Positions 12,331 through 23,443 of a stretch of DNA of 64,000 nt are shown here, in pieces. Where the stretch lies: NCBI GenBank assembly GCA_963995505.1, contig OZ023190.1, positions 682,001 to 746,000 of the forward strand. Reading direction: 5' to 3'. The translations under genes and the position numbers were made by a program. The stretch is from Hypericum androsaemum (taxonomy: Eukaryota; Streptophyta; Magnoliopsida; Malpighiales; Hypericaceae). Position 1 is the first letter of the stretch. The number at the start of each line of letters is the position of its first letter. The notes beneath the pieces were generated by a model, which did not search any database, was not told the origin of the DNA, and saw only the letters and a program-made list of their open reading frames with translations.

Positions 12331-13620
12331 TGTTCTTCCTTGGTACTCCTCTTCACTTTTATTAGATATGCTTCACTAGGAGTTTAGGGATATGCTTTTT
12401 GACTTGTTCAAGTTCACGCAAACAAGAGGCTCCATCGACGAAATAGACTTCACTTTTTATTCTCCGAAGGCTCTACACTTGCTTCTCCTCTGTTGCCGGA
12501 ATAACTCATAAAATCTGTGTCTATGCTCCTGTTGACTAATAACTACACTTATACGTTGGATTAACCAAATATCTTCTCCAACATTGGCAAGTTTCGAACT
12601 CCGGGAAATAAATGGCCTTACTTATCAAAATAAAATTCATAACTTCAGAGGTCACATCTGCAAGCAACAAGGGCTTCACCCTAACATGCCACTATTGATA
12701 AAGTAAATTTACAGTTCCAAAAAAAATGCCACTATTGTTGAAGGTAGGTGATATCTGACTTTTTAGAATTGGTACAATAAACAAACAGAACATTTTTTGA
12801 CGTTAAAGTAAACGGTAATTGGAGCAAATAAATCCAATCCACCATGTGAGCTGTGCCATTTGGACCTAACTCTGGCCCCCCGATTTCCAGCTCCAGCTAC
12901 AGCTCCCAACTTGCTTCGGCGGGCTTCCCCTCGCCAACGCCCTTGATGTCACCTTTGATCTGAAGTACCAACCGGCCGGACTCCATTTAGGAGCAGCAAA
13001 GTTTCGTCCAGTACCACTACCTGGCCCACCACGTGTTATAATTACCACATAATTGACAAAATCGTGTCATACTATAATTTGTATATTATATAATGGAGAT
13101 ATTTTTTTTTCATCGTTGAATTTTGTTAATAATATGCGTATTACACAATAAAAATGTAGTAGAATCTGCAAGTTGTAGTTGTGGACCATATTGAAACCCT
13201 GCGACGACAAAATTCAATGAGACACCAAAGGAAAGAATACCCAATGCATGGAGCCTATATGTAATTAGCTATATCATGGAGATAGTTAACTTTATCCATA
13301 TACGTACTTCAGGTCTTAGGTTTATGGAGAAAGGAGAAGAACAATAATTTGAGAAAGCTAAGAGTACCATTTGGAGGAACATCCCTGGCGGCGAGCTGCA
13401 TCATCTGGGGGAGGACCAGCATCAGGGAAATTAAGATGAACACGTATGTTGAACGACGGGAGAAAGACATGGTTTCCTTTTTGTTTCCTCTGGAAGAAAT
13501 TAGGGTTTGATTTTACGCATGGAAGTCAGTTTGTGCACTACCTGCATTTATAATGGCACGGAAATTACTAGGAAATGATGCTAGTAAAAAAGCTTTAAGT
13601 TGAAAATATTTGAATGAAGA
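12331..13620. repeat. Duplicated TNL flank (pair of 38541-39840)
   Basis: No gene. Near-collinear with 38541-39840, with the same landmarks (agttccaaaaa near 12710, ggtgatatctg near 12750, accacgtgttataattacc near 13030, acatggtttcc near 13470) and small indels. Partly collinear with 20340-21420. Confidence 0.8.
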
Positions 13621-14480
13621 TTTATAATGGCCTGCATCGATTTTCAAGGAAAATCAAACATTCTGTATTTCTCCCAATCCACTTCTTTGGTTTCTCCTTG
13701 CTTCAATTTTCTTCACCGTGTTCGACGCGCTCGAGAGGGTGACCAGAGATGGAGACAAGGGCTTGGAGGAGGAGGACCGGGGACTTCTCTCGCCGGCGAG
13801 GATCTCCGAGGACGGTGGCGGTCGTCTTCGATGGTCTTGGCGCCTAGGTTCTTCTGCAGAAAGGAAGGAGCTTTACTGTCGTCGTCGTCGATGGTTTCGG
13901 CGCCTGGGTGGTTCTATTTATGTCGGGATTCGGAGATTTTGGTTGCGACTGTGGACAACACACGTCTAAATCCTTTCGCCTGTGGAACACACGGCCCCGA
14001 GCGAGGTGATTGTGTCCGTCCCCTTGTGCTTTTGTTTTGGTGCTCCGGCGTGTGGGTCTCGGGGAGGTGAAGATTTGGTGCCCCGGGTTGATCGGTGGAG
14101 GGAGAGAGAAGAGGCGGCAGCGACGCGACGGGACGGGGTTGGGCGACTGCGACGCTGCCGTTTTGTTTTCCCGCAGCTGTCCCTCAGGAGGTCCTCTGCC
14201 CGTTCGACCCGGAGAAGACGGCGGGACTGGGTCTTCGTCAAAGTTCCTCGGCAATTCTTTCCCTTAACTAATTTATTTATTTTTTAATTTTCTATAAAGG
14301 TATTTGAACCATTTACTTTATAAAAAAAATCAACCAATGACGTAATAACCAGAGTATAATAAATCCAAATTAAAAAATTTACAAAATCAGTAGGTAAATT
14401 ACAAGTCCTGTGAGAGTAATTTCTCATATAGTTTAACAAAATTCTACCTCACAAGCTTGAACAAAAAAGAAAGTCTACCT
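13621..14480. other. GC-rich island of unknown origin
   Basis: 13700-14260 is much richer in G+C than its surroundings and is open in several frames on both strands, which is usual for GC-rich DNA and is not evidence of a gene. The frames are Arg/Ser/Gly-rich and I recognise no domain. It drops abruptly into AT-rich DNA at about 14265. It could be a captured 5' exon or part of a transposon; I cannot tell which. Confidence 0.4.
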
Positions 14481-14659
14481 CACAAGAGACCTCACCCACC
14501 CCACAAGTTCCAAGACAGGCCCTTCGCCATAGGGAGAGACGACGGCCCTTCTCACTACATGCTCGAATTCGAGTAGAACTTGATAGAAATGATCACCATA
14601 AAACTCAAATATGCAATAATTTGATCCAAGTAAACATTTGGACGTTGATTACTCCTCCA

Positions 14660-14945
14660 TCCATCTTCGCTTGACAAGATAAACTGTTTATGGTAATTTC
14701 GTAATTGTCAAATTATCAATTAGAGTACTTTTAGTTGATAATTTGCAGATATTGGTGGTACATCAAGCTTCGAAGACACTCACAAGCAGCAATAAGCTAT
14801 GTCCAAAAACAATAAACTCTCTCTCTCAGATATTTTAAAAAAAATTTTGGGTGAAATCTGAGATATTTTAGTTACAACAACATAACTTACATTCCGTAAT
14901 TGGCTAAGTGGCTGTGCTTTATCAGCTTTAAATATCTCCAAGGAA
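14660..14945 (-). pseudogene. ICP55: ICP55 gene fragment (3' flank fused to exon-4 region)
   Basis: 14670-14735 resembles the 3' flank of ICP55 at about 44465-44575 (gacaagataaac, ttatggtaa, agagtac). 14745-14945 then matches intron and exon 4 of ICP55 at about 47485-47660 (atattggtggtacatcaag, tatgtccaaaaacaat, cataacttacatt, then the diverged exon). The roughly 2.9 kb between those two parts of the real gene is absent. This is therefore a relic of a second ICP55 copy that lost most of its body. It is non-functional. Confidence 0.8.
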
Positions 14946-15208
14946 CCAATTCGAGGAATACGTAACTGGATGTCGCCTAGTATAGGAGCTTTTTTTTATA
15001 GGTCTAGCATAGGAGCTTTTTAATCCGGAGGTGGCTCCTCTACGACATGTAGGCCTATTGGTTTGGAGAACCCTAGGTTAGCTAGGTGGTCCGCTTCCTC
15101 GTAGGCCTGAACACTTAACACTCCATTTCCACTTGAGTTCTTGTTGAATCCGAGCCAGGAAGGGTCCTGGAGTATATGGTTGAGTTTGTGGCTTACAATG
15201 AAGCCTAC
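14946..15208. other. Short spacer before the Copia composite, ending in its target site
   Basis: No gene. It ends with cctac (15204-15208), the left copy of a 5-bp target-site duplication whose partner is at 18961-18965. Confidence 0.6.
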
Positions 15209-15661
15209 TATTGAGTTTGGCGAGAAAATAAATATATAAAAAATTATTTTTCTGTTTTGTTTTGGACTCCTAATTAGACATAAATAGATTATTTGATGTA
15301 AAAAGTTTTGCCTCTATATAAATGGATGTTACCCAAGGGTTTTGTAAGGCTCTGTGACTCGGATCTATCAATAAAAGTTCTCCTTTCTCCCCGTGGACGT
15401 AGGCATTAGGATGCCAAGAAAGCTCGAAAGCTCGAGCTTGGGGGCTGGCTCCAAGTGATTGAACAAAGATGGTGAGAAAGTTGAGATGGTCTTATTGATG
15501 GCGATATATATATGGTCCGAGGTAAAATCGGTGGAGTCGGATTGGTCTTGTAAGATCTCATTTCTTCATGGGGCCGTATTTCGTCAAGGTGGAGTTTTTG
15601 TTGAAGTTCGGATGGAGCTTCATGGTTCGTCCACGAGATGATTTCTCGCCAAGGTGGAGAC

Positions 15662-15933
15662 TGTTGAGTTTGGCGAGAAAATAAGTAAAAGAGGAATTAT
15701 TTTTCTATTTTGTTTCAGACTTCTAATTGGACCTAAATAGATTACTTGATGTACAAGGATTTGCCTCTATATAAAGGCATGTTACCCAATAGTTTTGTAA
15801 GGCTTTGTGATTCGAATCCATCAATAAAAGTTCTCATTTCTCCCCGTGGATGTAGGCATTAGGCCGAACTACATTACCTCTTGTGTCCATGTTCTTTGTA
15901 CGTTTTGTTCTCGAAGTTGTTGAATTCTTAACA
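15662..15933 (+). repeat. Internal 272-bp LTR of the Copia composite
   Basis: Starts tgttgagtttggcgag and ends gaattcttaaca. The right LTR at 18689-18960 has the same length and high similarity. It contains ctatataaaggc, a plausible TATA box for the element's promoter. A partial copy lies at 15209-15412. Confidence 0.85.
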
Positions 15934-15959
15934 AGTAGTATGAAGCGATAAAGTTGGAG

Positions 15960-16660
15960 GATGTCGGATCGCGGAGCGAAGTTTGCTCTTGTGAAGTTCG
16001 ATGGTTCATCGAATTTTGGGTTATAGCAAAGGCGTGTCAAGAATCTCCTCGTGCAACAAGGAATGGTCATCGCGCTCTTAGGGAAGAAGCCTGAGAAGAT
16101 GGAAGAGCAAGAGTGGGAAGAGTTAGAGGCCAAGGCGGTGGCGACAATTCGCTTGTTCTTGACGGACGATGTAATATATCACGTCATGGATGAGGAGTCA
16201 CCAGCTGAGGTATGGAAGAAACTGGAGGCAAGGTATATGTCTAAGTCTTTGTCGAACAAATTTTATCTTAAGCAAAGATTGTACGGGCTCAAGATACAGG
16301 ATGGCTCGAATTTGAGCTAACACGTTAATATTTTCAGTCAACTTGTGAGCGACTTGAGAAAGGTTGATGTGAAGTTCGAGGAAGAAGACAAGGCATTGTT
16401 GCTCCTGAATTCCTTACCGGGCTCCTACGAAAACTTAGTTACAGCTCTAACTTGGGGGAAGAAGTCCCTGGTGTTGGAAGATATCACAAGTGCTCTGCTA
16501 GAGTTTCATCAAAGGAGAAAAATTGGCGATGAACAAGCGGAAGGGCTGGTCGTGAGGGGTAGCCATGTTGGTCGTAGTGAAGATGGAAAAGGATTTAGGT
16601 CGAGGTCAAAAAGGTTCAAAGAAAATTTCTTCGAGTGCAGAGAAAAAGGGCATGTGAAGA
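15960..16660 (+). pseudogene. Copia gag, degenerate
   Basis: Gag nucleocapsid-type protein of the composite element. In successive frames it shows KFDGSS-type sequence near 16000, the AVATIRLFLTDDV and PAEVWKKLEARYMSKSL segment typical of Copia gag, and VKFEEEDKALLLLNSLP. An in-frame stop follows GLKIQDGSNLS at 16318-16320 and another stop precedes the first part near 16023. The zinc knuckle is reduced to FFECREKGHVKK, where the nested insertion begins and the remaining CCHC positions are lost. Confidence 0.8.
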
Positions 16661-16679
16661 AGCTGCCAACTCTCAATCA

Positions 16680-17579
16680 GTTCCAAAACCCCGCAAGGGG
16701 GGGGGGGGGGGGGGTAATCACACTGTGGCAGGCGGAGTCAGCGGCCTGCAAACGGGCGGCGTGCGAGCTCTGGTTAGCTAAAACCAGCCGACGAGCAGAC
16801 GGTCGGAGAATTGGCAGCAGCAGGAAGGGCGTCGGGATTCAGACCCGTGAGTCAGGTTCTTCTCCTCAAGCGGGTCCCCCAATTTCTCTTCTTCAAGGGA
16901 TGGACCTCTTCTGATCGGTGGTCGACGGCGGGAATAAGAGGTAGCAGAGCGGGTCTCCAATCTTTGTGGCCTCAGACGGCTACAAGCTTGTCGGTGGCGG
17001 CGCTGCAAGAGGACACTTCAATTGGGTTTTCACCGAAATCCTATTTTTTGTTTTCTTTTTTTTCCTTTTTATATTTTTTTTCTCTGAACAACAAACACAC
17101 GATCAAGCAAGATTGAACACTCCGCAGGATGAACAAAGCTCTGATACCACCTGACGTAGCGTAGTAAAAACTAAAATAAAGGATAAAAGGGATATGACAA
17201 TTCCGATGTGAAAATTGCCTGGATAAAACTAGATCGGAAGGGGCTCAATGCATCACCTAACTCTCTAGGTTGTCTCAAGGATGGATTTGAGCATGTCAAT
17301 GCTTGATCAAGAAAATGGGATTGGAAACACACAGCTCGGCCGCAACGAAAGAGAAATGCTCTTTCACAAAGCCCTCGGGTTATTCAATAATCAACTCTCA
17401 ATAATATATAATAAGACAATAAGTAGCTAGCCTATATATAAGAAAATAGCAAAATCTAATATAACCTAAAAGGCCTAAAACTAGTGAAAAGCCCAAATAC
17501 GACAAAAGGGCCAAAACAGAATAAAATATCGAGTATTAAAAGTCCAACTAATAACTATAAAATATATGTGCCTATGTCA
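16680..17579 (-). mobile_element. Nested LTR retroelement fragment (5' LTR plus primer-binding site)
   Basis: On the minus strand a 428-bp LTR (17152-17579, TGACATAGG...CTACGTCA) is followed after two bases by TGGTATCAGAGC (17138-17149 in reverse), the standard Copia primer-binding site complementary to initiator Met tRNA. About 450 bases of internal leader follow, then the sequence is cut, close to a G homopolymer at about 16698-16714. No coding domain is seen and no second LTR is present. It sits inside the gag/protease junction of the composite element, so it is the younger of the two. Confidence 0.8.
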
Positions 17580-17589
17580 GATCTTCTTT

Positions 17590-18180
17590 CTGTTTTGTTA
17601 AGTCCAAAGCATTCTGATTCGTAAATTTTGGATAGCGCTTGTTCCTTTAATATGGCGCCTAAGAAAGGGTGGTTTGACACCTACAAGTTCGTTGATTAAG
17701 GTATAGTGACTATGGGTGATGGTTCTACTTGTAGAATTGCTGGCATAAGAGACTTGAGAATCAAGATGTGGGATGGTGTTGAGAGAAAATTGTGTGGGGT
17801 TAAGCATGTTCCGAATTTGGAGAGGAATTTAATCTCATTAGAAGTCTTGAATTATAGCGGGTACAGCTATAAGGTTGTAGGCGGGCTAATTGAGGTAGAG
17901 AAGGATGTTGTGGTGGTGATGAATGGTGAAAGGGATGCTAGAAACACCTACAGGTTAGTGGAGAATACAGTTGTAGGTGGACTCACCTTGTTGGGTTCCG
18001 ATGGAGGGGAAAAAAGCTCTCGTGTGATGGAGCGAAAGCTTGACATGAATGGTTTGAGTGGAGTTGGGATTCGCGAAGATAAAGTTAGCAAGTTTTCGCT
18101 ATGATTGTCTAAAGATACGTGCACGTAAAAGGTGTTAGATAGGTTTTGCATGGGGAATGCGAAGCCGTTGATAACACCAC
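17590..18180 (+). pseudogene. Copia protease and linker region, degenerate
   Basis: Retroviral-type aspartic protease region of the composite. WILDSAC-like sequence starts near 17630, then FHMAPKKGWFDTYK, a stop, MGDGSTCRIAGIRDLRIKMWDG and VKHVPNLERNLISLEVLNYSG. The catalytic Asp-Ser lies upstream of the usable frame. Only a trace of the GAG-pre-integrase segment follows near 18150. Everything from integrase to RNase H has been deleted. Confidence 0.75.
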
Positions 18181-18965
18181 GGACGAATCAAGTATCTCAT
18201 TCAAGGCCGAACGGTGGAGTTCGTGGCATGTCGAGGGTTCTACTTGGTGGAACAAAAGGTTGTCCTTTATATACTATGGTACGTAGTATTGGTTTGAGGT
18301 AAGAAGGTCCAGCGAAAAAGTAGTTCGATGTTGCGGAGCATGGGGTTAACCGGAAGATAGAGAGCGCATCTATTGATCGCAAGGTTGCTTCAGCAGGTAG
18401 ACTTACTAGTTGGGATTCAATGGAGGTTGGAGGGAAGATGCCAAGCAAGCTCGTAAGCTCGAGCTTGGGGGCTAGCTCCAAGTGATTGAACAAAGGTGGT
18501 GAGAAAGTTGAGATGGTCTTATTGATGACGATATATCTATGGTCCGAGGTGAAATCAGTGGAGTTGGATTAGTCTTGCAAGATCTCATCTCTTCATGGGG
18601 CGGTGTTTCGTCAAGGTGGAGTTTTTGTTGAAGTTCGGATGGAGCTTCATGGTTCGTCCACATGATGATTTCTCGGCAAAGTAGAGATTGTTGAGTTTGG
18701 CGAGAAAATAAGTAAAAGAGGAATTATTTTCCTGTTTTATTTCGGACTCCTAATTGGACCTAAATAGATTACTTGATGTACAAGGGTTTGCGTCTATATA
18801 AATGCATGTTACCCAAAGATTTTGTAAGGCTTTGTGACTCGGATCCATCAATAAAAGTTTTCCTTTCTCCCCGTGGACGTAGATATTAGGCAGAACCACG
18901 TTACCTCTTGTGTCCGTGTTCTTTGCGCATTTTGTTCTCGAAGTTGCTGAATTCTTGACACCTAC

Positions 18966-19207
18966 TACGAAAGTGGAGTCCGGTTCAATTATCAACTTCT
19001 TGACTCTAACTGATTTTGCTAGCACTAGGTCATAATATTATAGGTGTTTGGTTATATTATTATAGGTTGTCCAAATAAATCTAACACTGTCCAAAAAGTA
19101 TCGCAACCTTCAAAGTGACGGAGATCAAAAGAAAGAAAAAAAACAAAGAGAGAAGCACAAGAAGATAGAAGCAGAGACCTCACAGTTGGGAACCAAAACC
19201 CACAAGA
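18966..19207. other. Short spacer, no gene
   Basis: AT-rich and purine-rich sequence with nothing recognisable; it follows the right target-site copy at 18961-18965. Confidence 0.4.
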
Positions 19208-20040
19208 GTAGACCGAACTGAGGTGTCATAGGTACAAGGGTGATGCCCTACATTCTATGAAAGGTTTAATGTCGCTCAGAAAACTGCACCTCAACTGTTG
19301 CTATTTGAAGAAGACATCAAGTACCTCACCCATCTCTGGGAAATCGACTTGTCCAATAGCAAGCGTCTCAGTTTAATACCCAAGCTTCCACCGAGCCTGC
19401 ATTACCTAGATGCGTCTGACTGCACATCTCTGCAAAAATATGACCACATTTCATTACCACGAGTTGATCTTGGACTTGGTTCACGATCACACTTGCACTT
19501 GAAGTTTCTTAACTGCTTTGATTTGGAGCGAGATGCAAGGAACAATATCTGGAGTGACTTCTGGTTCAGAATTCTGTTCGTTCTGGTATATTCATCTCTC
19601 TCTATCTCTCAAACGCAACGACAGATTTGCATTATTTTTTGGAGAACCTCATTTACAATCTTTTATCACAGGTCCCTCTGGTGGAGCGGCATGTCTTTGC
19701 GTCCTGGGAATTTGCTATTGGACAACTACAGGATAGGATCTTCATTACAGGTGAAGGCCAACTGCAGGAGAAGACTGCACCCTCTTCGATTTATATTCTG
19801 TGCAGTTGTAGCTGCTCCCCGCGAATTTGCTTCAGGTCTGAGGATGCTCACAATTACCTGCCAGTGCGTATCCAAGTCTGGAGAAACTTTTCATTCACGA
19901 GGCCGCTTCAGGTTCCAATCTCTATCCGAAAGAGAGCACACAATCATATGGTGTGATGGCTTCAGTCCCTCTCATTTCTATTTCAATGAAGCCATGTTTC
20001 GATTTTCTGCTGTGATAAGTAGATTATTTTTTATTCGAAT
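19208..20040 (+). pseudogene. TNL C-terminal relic (last LRRs and C-JID)
   Basis: Collinear with TNL-1 from about 8375 to 9235. It keeps EDIKYLTHLWEIDLSNSKRL, the LPPSLHYLDASDC repeat, the intron with donor gtatattc near 19586 and acceptor cacag near 19671, and the C-JID part ending FNEAMFRFSA. CVPGNEVPE is disrupted: sequence near 19690 reads CVLG in a shifted frame and the NEVPELVKY part is replaced. A stop-bearing tail follows. TIR, NB-ARC and most LRRs are missing. It is a non-functional cluster relic. Confidence 0.9.
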
Positions 20041-21430
20041 TAGATTATTACTCCTTTGATGATTAACTAATTACAAGACGAGAAAAAGAGCAAGTCTTAT
20101 CTAAGAATCGCATTTATTATTACGTGATCAATGGTCGGTTACTCAGTTTGTGGTAAATGATGTCCAAGCTTTTATAATCATTTTCCGAAATTTCCTACTG
20201 GTTGGAGAATGGGTCGTCAAAATTAAGTGTTGCATGGATTCCAAGTACAACTCTCGTTCTCGTTCTCGTTCTCAGACTATTTTGATGGTTCCATAACATT
20301 TTCGGTGAGAATTTTTACCATGTATCTATTGTTTCTGTAATACCACGGACAAACAGTCACGTCCGATTAACAAAACATCTCTTCCGACATTCACAAGTTC
20401 TGAGCTCGAGAAGTCAATGGCCTTACTTATCAAAATAAAATTCATAACTTTGAAGGTCACAGCTGCAAGCAACAAGGGCTGCACCCTAACATGCCACTAT
20501 CACCAAAAACAAACATGCCACTATAATTGAAGGTATGTGATATCTTGCTTAGAGAATTGGTACAATGAACAAACAAAACCTTTTTATATAGAAGTAAATG
20601 GCAATTAATGATATTGGAGCAAATAAATCCAATCCACCATGTTAGTTGTGCCATTTGGACCTAAGTGTTCTTCCCAGGGTCCAAATGGCTCTCGCTCCCT
20701 CCTTGCACCGGCGGGCTTCCCCTCGCCGACGTCCTTGTTGTCACCTTTGATCTGAAGTACCAACCGACCGGGCTCCATTCAAGATCGGCCAAGTTCCGTC
20801 CAGTACCAGTGCCTGACCCCAGCACGTGTTATAATTACCACACAATTGGCAAAATAATGTCATACATGTACATGCAATTTGTATATTATATAATGGAAAT
20901 AGTTTTTTAAATAGTTAAGTGTTAATTAACAATATATGTATTACACACTAAAAGTGTAAAATCCTGTCAATATTTATTAGAATCATGTGACGGCAAAACC
21001 TAATGAAATAAAAACCAATGCAAGAAATAGTACCCGCGATAATACCAAAGCGACCTATTTGTAATTAGCTATTTAATGGAGATAGTTAACGTTATGCATA
21101 TACGTACTTCAGGTCTTAGGTTTATGGAGAAAGGAGAAGAACAATAATTTGAGAAAGCTAAGAGTACCATTTGGAGGAACATCCCTCGCGTCGAGCTCCA
21201 TCATCTTGGGGAGGACCAGCATCAGGGAAATTAAGATGAACAAGTGCATTAAAGGACGGGAGAAATACATGGTTTCCTTTTTGTTTCCTCTGAAAGAAAT
21301 TAGGGTTTGATTTTACGCATGGAATTCAGTTTATGCACTACCTGCATTTATAATGGCATGGAAATTACTAAGAAATGATGCTAGTCAAAAAGTTTTTAAG
21401 TTCAAAATATTTGAATGAAGATTTTTTTGT
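20041..21430. repeat. Duplicated TNL flank (pair of 9830-11240)
   Basis: Starts with attactcctttgatgattaa as after TNL-1 and TNL-3, and is collinear with 9830-11240, except that it lacks the MITE at 10523. Its second half also matches 13020-13620. No gene. Confidence 0.8.
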
Positions 21431-22976
21431 TCTTGTGAATAGATAAAGTTCAACCTTTTTATGCCGATCCACTACCTCAAAATGATGCTAGTCGGAAATT
21501 GAATTAATTCTTAATTCTGTGTTATTATCTATTATTTTAAAATTTTGTGTTAAATATAAAAATCTGAATATCATTTCTTAGATACATGGTCAGTCGTTAT
21601 TGCATATTCTCATCTCATGATACAAAGGTAAATATGTACTGGAAAATTTCAAATTGTTGACTAGGAAAATATTAATTTTAAAGAGCTACTGGTATTTTAT
21701 GTGTCGTTCCACTTCCAATGCCATGCGATGTGGCTATTGAGAGATATCATGGTCCAAGAGCATTTAATCAAAAGTGGAAAGAATATATCGTACATTAGAC
21801 GTTGTCTTGGAAATATAATGCTATCTTCCCCTCTCTTTTTTTCAAGACAAAAAATTTGCTTAATTACAATATAGTTAACAAAAGTCTACCTCACACAAGA
21901 CGTTACTGCAGACTCGAATTTAAGAAGAACCTGATTTATTGTATGACATGACCATCATAAAAATATTAGAGAGAGGCTCTTTGCCGGAGGTCCTTGTCGT
22001 TCGCTGGGGAGGGATTGTGGTGTTGAAGAAGAGGTAGTAGGTAGGTTAAGGCTTATCTAAGGGTGTGCCTTTTCAAATCAATTTAACGGTCGACTAGTTA
22101 TTAATGTAACGCAAAAATTTAAGTGTATGCTTTTCCCAAATCTCAAAAAATCAAATGCTCATTTTTCTGAATTAGTGATTCTAAATCATAATTACCCCAT
22201 ATCTCATAGATAAGTTTCAACTATTTTGCAATAGTTTGACCAAGTAAACCAACATAGATAAGGGGGTTAACAAAGATATTAAAAATGTATTACGAGTTAA
22301 CCAATTCTTGGATGATGCATGAACGGTGACGTAATTGTATTTTTTTCTGAAGAAGTATAATCTCATTAATGCACTTTTGAAGTAAATATATTAAAAACAT
22401 CATGCCGGGCCAGTGAGTTAAGAACAAGTACAAAATCTTGGAAATGGACAAAAGCCGGACCAATGAGTTCATTCCGAGAGGCACCTATAAATGGACCGGA
22501 CTAACCGAAGACTCCAACGGAATTTAATTCATGATTCGATTTGATTTGTCCAAAATTTGATTCGAATTTATCTCGAGACGAATTGAATACGATTCAAGAT
22601 TTTATCTATAATTCGTTTCGAATTCGTCCATATTATGCAAAAAATTTTAAAAAATAGAATATATGTGAAAGGAAAAAAACTCCACCATTAAGTGCAAGCT
22701 AATTTTTTAATTTATTTTTTTTCCAAAAAAATGTTAAACACTAAACCTTAATTTTGAAATATATAAAAAATTGAATTTTTTGAATTTTCTAAAAAATTGA
22801 TTATTTATTTTTTTTGAAAATTTTTCAAAGAATTTGATAGTTTTTGAATTTTTTAATTAAAATTTAAAATTTTAAAAATAATTCAAATTCGACGAAGTAT
22901 AAACCGTATTCAAATACGGTTTAATATTTTGATAAATTTGAATTCGAACTAATTCGATTTGAAATCGATCCAATTC
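21431..22976. other. AT-rich DNA with a decayed hAT-like terminus
   Basis: 21431-22510 holds nothing I can name; 21880-22110 resembles 40735-40920 upstream of TNL-3. About 22520-22976 is dense in gaattcgaat/gattcgatt motifs like the ends of the hAT element at 57649-58931 and is probably a decayed relative. It abuts the next TNL relic. Confidence 0.45.
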
Positions 22977-23190
22977 GAATGGTTGCATCCCCTTGGATTT
23001 ATCTTTTGTGCCGTTGCAGCTGTTGCCGACAAGCTTGCTTCAGGAAGCTCACAATTAGCATCCATTGCATATCCAAGTCTGGAGAAAATTTTCTTTCAAG
23101 AGGCCGCTTCAGGTTTCAATCTCTATCGGTCTATCCGAAAGAGCGCACACAATCTTATGGTGTGATGGCTTCAGTCCCTCTCAAATGGGC
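22977..23190 (+). pseudogene. TNL C-JID relic
   Basis: HPLGFIFCAVAAVADKLASG and the later SIRKSAHNLMV/ERAHTILWCDGFSPSQ (in shifted frames) match TNL-1 residues encoded at about 8995-9190. Frameshifts break it, and it stops where LINE-like sequence starts. It is an isolated fragment of about 210 bases. Confidence 0.85.
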
Positions 23191-23199
23191 CGCTCAACT

Positions 23200-23443
23200 G
23201 AAGGTGAGATGGATCGGGCTGGGGGTAAAATGCAGGTGAGCCTTTGTGGTGAAAATGGTGTGATAATGGGTCGGACTGTTAGATTGGAAATGGTTTTGTA
23301 TGCAAATGGGCCGGATGTTGATATTTTTAACGCAAGAATTGCAAGAACTCCAAATGGTCTGGTAATGGTCCACCGGAATCAGTTTGGCACCTCTTCGTGG
23401 ACTGTCCTCGTACCAAACAGATTTGGGAATCTCAGGCAATTCC
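23200..23443 (+). pseudogene. Left half of a LINE-type zf-RVT/RNase H sequence
   Basis: A frame ending HLFVDCPRTKQIWESQA resembles the zinc-finger segment found between reverse transcriptase and RNase H in plant non-LTR elements (zf-RVT). It ends at the target-site copy attcc (23439-23443), where the Copia element is inserted. Its continuation is at 29705-30428. The two halves are not in the same frame. Confidence 0.6.

Larger units (their letters stand above)
15209..18960 (+). mobile_element. Composite Ty1/Copia element with three LTRs and a nested insertion
   Basis: The outer ends are a truncated left LTR (15209-15412) and a right LTR (18689-18960), flanked by cctac on both sides (15204-15208, 18961-18965). 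The order inside is left LTR (cut at gcattagg), 3' internal tail (15413-15661), complete LTR (15662-15933), gag (about 15960-16660), nested element (about 16680-17579), protease region (about 17590-18180), the same 3' tail again (about 18437-18688) and right LTR. Integrase, reverse transcriptase and RNase H are absent. LTRs start TGTTGAG (TATTGAG in the left one) and end TTAACA/TTGACA. The tail-LTR repetition suggests recombination or template switching before insertion. Confidence 0.85.

Noticed and set aside
13627..14287. Overlapping ORFs on both strands in the GC-rich island
   Set aside because: Open frames on several strands follow from high GC; no domain, splice context or homology was recognised.
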